NCBI GenBank assembly: GCA_003344405.1
Contig: NOWV01000272.1
Location: 1-64,000, forward strand
From: Trichoplax sp. H2
Lineage: Eukaryota > Placozoa > Uniplacotomia > Trichoplacea
Reading direction: 5' to 3'
Length of the DNA stretch: 64,000 bases
The notes under the pieces are model-generated. The model was not told where the DNA came from. It ran no database searches and worked only from the letters and a program-made list of their open reading frames with translations. This document shows positions 58,510-64,000 of this stretch, in pieces; position 1 is the stretch's first letter, and each line of letters starts with the position of its first letter. The position numbers were made by a program, and so were the translations under genes.

Positions 58510-61120
58510 CCATCGAGAATCTTCCCGACGAGGTACAGCGTAATATATCTCGACTTCGTGATATCGATAGCCGATTTCAGAGTAAGTACCTTTTAGATTC
58601 AATTTTTGGTATAAGCTGCCTTACAGTAGAAGATAAAAGCGGCATGAAAATATGTACTACAGTAATTCACTGCCACTGCAGACAGGATTATTTTAGGCTT
58701 TCCATAGTGCCATTGCATTGATATCAACGTTATTCCTAATTTGAATGTAAAATAGGAAACAATGATCTTGTATTAATGGCCGTCATTTAAATTAGTTTGG
58801 TAATGTTTTGGTACTTAAAAGGCTGCAAAAAGTATTTCACTACTGTAATTGGAAATAATGTAACTAATTTATGTGATCCATCGTAGCAATCAATTCCTTC
58901 TTTTTGACATGATCCAAGAAGTGTACTTTACGTTTACACCTGAACCCCGACGCACCCAATTTATCCAACAGTGCCAAAATTGCAAATAGTCAGGCATAGC
59001 TACAACTATTTGTAGGACTAATCGTTAACTTAGTACCCCCTACGAGTCTATTCCTGTATTTCTTAGCGAGTTACCTAATGCTGTCATAAAGTATGTTTGA
59101 AAATATCGTATGAAAATATTCAATACATAAACTGTAGGGAAGCCTAACTACACTATTCAGATTCACTCACTCAAAAAATTAACCCATCATTTTACAGGTG
59201 TTTTAAACAACCTACAACGTTTGAATGAGAATTTCTTACTTGAAAATGACAAAAATCGACGACGAAAATACTTTCTACGGATGCAACGTTGCTTGATTGA
59301 AACTCAAGAATTTGGAGATGAGAAATTAGAAAATATATCACAAATGGTTGACCTGGTGAGATATTCGTTACTGTATCGCTAATTTATTTGACATATATTA
59401 TATAGCCAATAATTTATTCTTCATGACTAAAGATTTTATAATTCTCATTAAGAGCTAAATCGACCAACATGCGTTCTATGTTTTATTGAAATGTTATGTT
59501 AAAGTTATTGTGAAATTTAATTGATTATTTTGCTTTATAATCTATGCCAACTATAGGTTGAAAATCGTAATCGACAATTAGAATTAGATGTAGAAAATGT
59601 TGAAGCTTCCAGTGAAGATGCTGGTTCTCCCCTTAATGATGGCTCTCCTGGGGAATTCCACGGTAGTTATGAAATCATTGTCAAAAATTGCAAATTTTCA
59701 ACTGTTGAAAGTCTTGTTTGCATGGATAGTTATTGTCAAGACGGATGAACTCACTACGATACCCAATTTCATTTTAAGCTTATGATGTGACTTTTAATTC
59801 CAGATCAGCTTGTTATAGCTACACCAAATGAAAGCGTCAGCAAACATCCGGGAAAACGTACGTCAGACATTATACTCCTAATTATGCTACGTTAATGTTA
59901 TGAAGTTTTGATCCTGTTCTTAAACATAGACATGTATAATATTTTATGATATAGGTCATCGTCGTACTAGAAGTAGCCAAGAAAATTCTGGCAACGCGAA
60001 TACAGCTAATGCTTCTAGTGAAACTTCTAACGAAAAACCACCCAAGAAAAAACCACGGACTAGAAAGTAAGCATTTGATATCAACTTCAAGGCACCCTCT
60101 CACGATATGCCGAGACTATACAGTGCTTAGTCGTGATAGCGTTAAACGAACAATAGATAAGTCTACCACATAATTTTACATATAGTGACTGTACATTAAT
60201 ATCAAGGGCAACTGTAACAAATTAATTGCTCATAGCATGCCAAACTGCTAACGGACATGCTATACCAACAAAATTTAAATAACTTTCGTAGCTTGGGTTA
60301 CTATTGACATAATGAAAAGTCTTTCGAGTAGTCTGTAATATTTTTTATTGGGCTGTCGATATTACGATTAAATCATTAGTTTGCTCTTAATGGTTGATCT
60401 CAAAGTTCGCAATTAAAGTTTATCTTGTTTTCGTAGAACGAAACCAAGTTCCCCTGTTTCTGAAGACCTGCCAATTGATCCCGATGAACCAACATATTGT
60501 CTATGTGGCCAGGTAAATGGATAGATGTTACCTATATTACCCATAGTTAGATTAATTTTTGTGATCAGCAGTTGAAGTCTAACCAAGTAGTAATAGGCTG
60601 GTAGTAACTGAAATAATACTGACAGTATAAAAACCTATTTAGCAAAATGGTAATTTTACAGATGAAAGATAGGAGTCTATTCAACTACGATCTTTGTAAT
60701 ATATGAATTTGTTGATATGTCCGTACTTTGTACAAGTCATAACCTTTGGGTTGTTTATTGCATTTGGATAGGTTTCTTTCGGCGAAATGATTGGCTGCGA
60801 TAACGACGACGTAAGTCTTAATTATAGACCGTGTACACGTTATTTTGTCATACTTTGTTTTTTTTCACTAAATATTAAAACTGTGTACTTTTGTTGCAGT
60901 GTCCAATTGAATGGTTTCATTTTCAGTGCGTTGGTCTAAATAGTAAACCGAAGGGAAAATGGTACTGCTTGATATAGAATTCTGCGCTTACGTGTATTCA
61001 TTGCTAGGTTGTAGTAATTAGCTTTTCTTTCTTTTTACCTTCAATGTGATTATTTTTCGTTACAGGTATTGCCCTAAGTGTAAAGATTCTCATGAACGTA
61101 AGCGTGGCTCTAACAGATAA
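58510..61120 (+). CDS. ING1/2: ING1/2-type inhibitor of growth, PHD-finger protein (5' end missing)
   Basis: Histone-mark reader that targets histone deacetylase/acetyltransferase complexes; its PHD finger binds trimethylated H3K4. Exons: 58510-58581, 59198-59355, 59557-59662, 59804-59857, 59955-60066, 60437-60512, 60772-60810, 60900-60961, 61066-61120. The N-terminal ING helix is recognised by [34 protein letters not shown] and [17 protein letters not shown], then a basic linker with RHRRTRS and [13 protein letters not shown] (nuclear localisation). The PHD finger runs from [16 protein letters not shown] through [18 protein letters not shown] and QCVGL to [11 protein letters not shown] with all zinc ligands (C4-H-C3). 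It ends KRGSNR, shorter than the vertebrate tails, so a polybasic region is reduced. The first exon (before ENLPDE) was not located. It converges with TAF5. Confidence 0.93.
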
Positions 61121-62228
61121 ACTGTTCAAGCTTATATTATTCTGAAGTTTACGTATATCCGGTATTTCTAAATGATTCGAGTAAAACTACCTATGACAGC
61201 AAAATGTATGTATTAGTAAAGTCCGATCGTACTTTACATTTAAACTATCCAGGGACGTATACACATATTAATCATACTGTCTCACATAACGTCAATATAG
61301 TTGTATGTTTCAATGCATGCAACTCGATCCTTTGGCTATTTTACAAGTTATTGTCCTCCTGTTAAATCTTTGCTTGTATTAGCAATTGGATTCTCCGCTC
61401 CTCAGTAGATTGTATTTGTGACTAGTTGGTTATACGATCCTTGACATTGTCGTACATATGATCCACACTTCCAAGTTATGTACTGTACTGTAAAACTTTC
61501 AACTTTGCTGTATAGCTTGAAAATAATATCGCAATTCAACAGTTATAATATTTATGTAATTGATTTTTATGTTGAAACAATGTGTAATAGTTACGTCTTC
61601 CATTGTATTTCCATAGCACTAATTCTTAGCTTTCGTAACAATTAATAAAGCCTTCAAACCCAAACAACGCCGTCTTGCTTCGATAAGTACATCATCAATT
61701 TGCTAAATTCTATACTTCTGCATTACTTATATACAAACATTTATTTAACGCCAAAATATACTCGCAAGGATATTCAGTTCTAAGTCAGTCACTACTGTAC
61801 TGGGTTGAATACGAAGAGTACATCGTAAAGTGGTAAATATTGCTATTGTACTTGTTTCTCAATTTCACAATAATCATGCAGTATCATACTGCACAGAACG
61901 TAATGCATTGAGCTATAATTACCGCTACGGTTTACTTTAACTATACAAAAAAGTTACCATATCCAGTCGAAGTATGGTCAATCTCTTATTTAATCTTATG
62001 TAGTGTAAGGTGCAACAAGCTCACTACACAAGTAACTTACGAATGGATCAGTTAAAATTCTGTCATCAACATACAAACTGCAAACTTGAATATGCAGAGA
62101 TACATTAGTTTTTAGTATTTCCATTACCTACGAGTATACTTAGGCTCAAGACTTTAATAGAGTTAGAGAGGTATTTACATACAACAAAAGGGTTTGTGAT
62201 AAAGGACATCAACATCATGGGTTCATTT
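61121..62228. other. Convergent intergenic gap, ING/TAF5
   Basis: About 1.1 kb without gene or repeat array. A single short tactgtactgta word occurs near 61480. Confidence 0.6.
61644..61649 (+). terminator. Candidate ING polyadenylation signal
   Basis: AATAAA about 525 nt after the ING stop, followed by a less AT-rich stretch. Position is plausible, but chance occurrence is likely in AT-rich sequence. Confidence 0.3.
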
Positions 62229-63935
62229 TTAGTCGTCTGATTTAAAAGCACCGACGCCGATTAATAAATTTTGCCTAGTAAAGTGTACAGCACATACGGG
62301 TGTTTGCTTGGTCATGTAAGAATCAATCAAATAATTTTCAGGTTCAGACCTAAATAAACAATCATACGATGTATACATGAGAAAAAATTGTTTAATTAAG
62401 GTAATGCAGCTTACTTATTATCATCGACGATACAGTTTATTATTAAATTCTTTTACATACTTTGGCTTGTCTTCATTAATTTCTATATTAACCATCTCTT
62501 CGTGCTTGCTAATAATTTTCTTAAGATTCCAAAGTCTAATAGAGTAATCTTCTCCGCCTGTGTCATCAATGATTATATTATATTAGACAAAAGTCTTTTC
62601 TGTGAGCCGTAATTGCAATAAAATGAATACCTGATGCAAGGATATTGCCGTCCCTGTTAAGAACGACAGAATAAATAGCTCCAAAATGACCATTCAGATG
62701 ATTTACAACAGTTCCACTTCGCAAATCCCAAATAAATATAAATTTATCGAATCCGCCAGAAATCATGTAACGACCATCGATTGAGAACGTGAGACAGTTG
62801 ACCGTGGCCTATATTAATAGATCAATAGATTACAAATGACAGATCTTTCTTTACTTTTGGACCGATTAAAGACTAATGGTCATAGTTGTCATACCTTATG
62901 GCCCGTAAACAATCTTACACATTTCCCAGTAGGGATATCCCAAAGTCTACAAGAGCGATCACTCGAGCCAGTCGCGATATAATTACAGTTTGGATGAAAT
63001 TGGACACACTAATACAACCGAAATTAATCACGAACATATTAAAGCAATGTTAGTCCTTTCGATAAATTATTAACCAGTAAATAGATTAATTTGATTTACA
63101 TCGACATCGGATAAGTGTCCAACAAATACGCGCAAAGGCTGTATACTGTCGGTAGTCCATAGGCGGGCCGTTCGGTCATGAGATCCAGAAACGAAATAAT
63201 AGCCGCGTGGACTGCACAAATTCAATTGCGAAGCATTACTACCTTGTCGACACATAAATTTAAGCACAATAACGTTGGATATGTTAAAATTCGATCAAGA
63301 ATAATACCTGAATTTTACATCCCAAACAGGATAACTGTGCCCTTTAAAGCAGACGATGCATGTGAATGTGTGTAAGCTCCAAAGACGAACTATAAAAGAG
63401 GAACATTCGTTGACATTTTTTACAACCATACTAAAAGCTGTATAAATAATTTATGAACGTATTTACTTGTTCCATCTTCAGAAGCTGAAAGTAAGAAAGT
63501 CCCTTCAGGATTTATGCTAACTGCATACACTGGGCCACTATGGCCGATAAACTTGCGTGTGTCCGTAGCAGCTTTATCATCCATTATTCTTTCCATAACA
63601 TCTTCTGCTTCCTTGTTGACTGATGCTAGATCTGCAGCTGATTTTACCGGCCTAAGTTTCTTACGACTAATGCTTCTGATTTGAACCGAACAATCCTCAT
63701 ATGCAAGACAGAGGCGAGTAGAATCTTCGGAAAGTGTTGCACAAGTGAGACTATATTTAAGAAAGAATTTACAGTCAAGTCAATGGAAAGCACTTTTATA
63801 AGGTGTTATCCTCTAGAAAGTTACCCCTTCGAGGCTCTAAAGACAGTAAAAAAGCATATTGAAGGCGATTTCAAATGGGTTCTGTCTAGCATTTCCTTTA
63901 CCGCTCCTTCACGTGAAGTGATATCAGATTCTTTC
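62229..63935 (-). CDS. TAF5: TFIID subunit TAF5, WD40 half (5' end outside window)
   Basis: Scaffold subunit of TFIID (and of SAGA in some lineages); the C-terminal WD40 propeller binds histone-fold TAFs. Minus-strand exons: 63935-63825 ([10 protein letters not shown], matching the family segment before the propeller), 63750-63467, 63389-63308, 63211-63100, 63008-62895, 62808-62631, 62557-62461, 62349-62229. Blades visible: [18 protein letters not shown] and [56 protein letters not shown] and [90 protein letters not shown]. It ends with the TAF5-specific [19 protein letters not shown] and GVGAFKSDD. This closing motif and the KKLRxVK segment distinguish it from generic WD40 proteins. The N-terminal LisH/NTD2 part lies beyond the window. 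Confidence 0.95.
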
Positions 63936-64000
63936 CTAATCAAAAGGTAAACATACGCTGCTTGAGCAAAGCTGTAGTAATAATTAAGAACTAATATAGA

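Noticed and set aside
1-64000. tRNA, rRNA or complete transposable-element genes
   Set aside because: No tRNA B-box/cloverleaf pattern, rRNA stretch, transposase, reverse transcriptase or integrase motif was recognised on either strand by eye; a tRNAscan or profile search would be decisive.

Overview
This window is animal nuclear DNA: AT-rich, with genes split into many short exons by GT-AG introns of about 50-400 nt (some over 1 kb). It carries clear metazoan orthologues (SEC61B, ERP44, STX17, CRYM, TOP2, FAM78, La/SSB, ING1/2, TAF5) plus a D8C/beta-helix surface receptor and a prostanoid-receptor-like GPCR. Compactness, base composition, gene density and human-like gene neighbourhoods suggest an early-branching animal, most likely a placozoan (Trichoplax/Hoilungia type). 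That assignment is inference; the gene identities come from reading translated exons.

Layout: SEC61B (-, 2692-3391), ERP44 (+, 9275-12967), STX17 (-, 14128-15675), intronless CRYM (+, 17702-18646), GPCR (-, 21494-22945), TOP2 (+, 30156 or 32632 to 40710), a signal-peptide/D8C/beta-helix/TM gene (-, 41711-47261), intronless FAM78 (+, 49586-50410), La (-, 51161-55172), ING1/2 (+, 58510-61120) and TAF5 (-, 62229-63935, 5' end outside the window). All eleven genes strictly alternate in strand. Convergent 3' gaps are short and nearly repeat-free. Divergent 5' gaps hold nearly all the repeats: clusters of the self-complementary TACTGTACAGTA type, a 14-unit 30-bp minisatellite, and tandem blocks of about 105-320 bp.

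How genes relate: SEC61B, ERP44 and STX17 all act in ER or ER-derived membranes (translocation, thiol-mediated retention, autophagosome fusion). From memory, the three lie in one neighbourhood on human 9q22-q31, with ERP44 and STX17 also tail to tail, so this looks like ancient linkage. TOP2, La, ING and TAF5 are housekeeping nuclear genes. The beta-helix gene and the GPCR are probable surface receptors.

Points to check first: an exact 8-bp tandem duplication that frameshifts the membrane anchor of SEC61B; the D8C + beta-helix + TM architecture; a CaaX box on FAM78; and the confinement of repeats to divergent promoter gaps.
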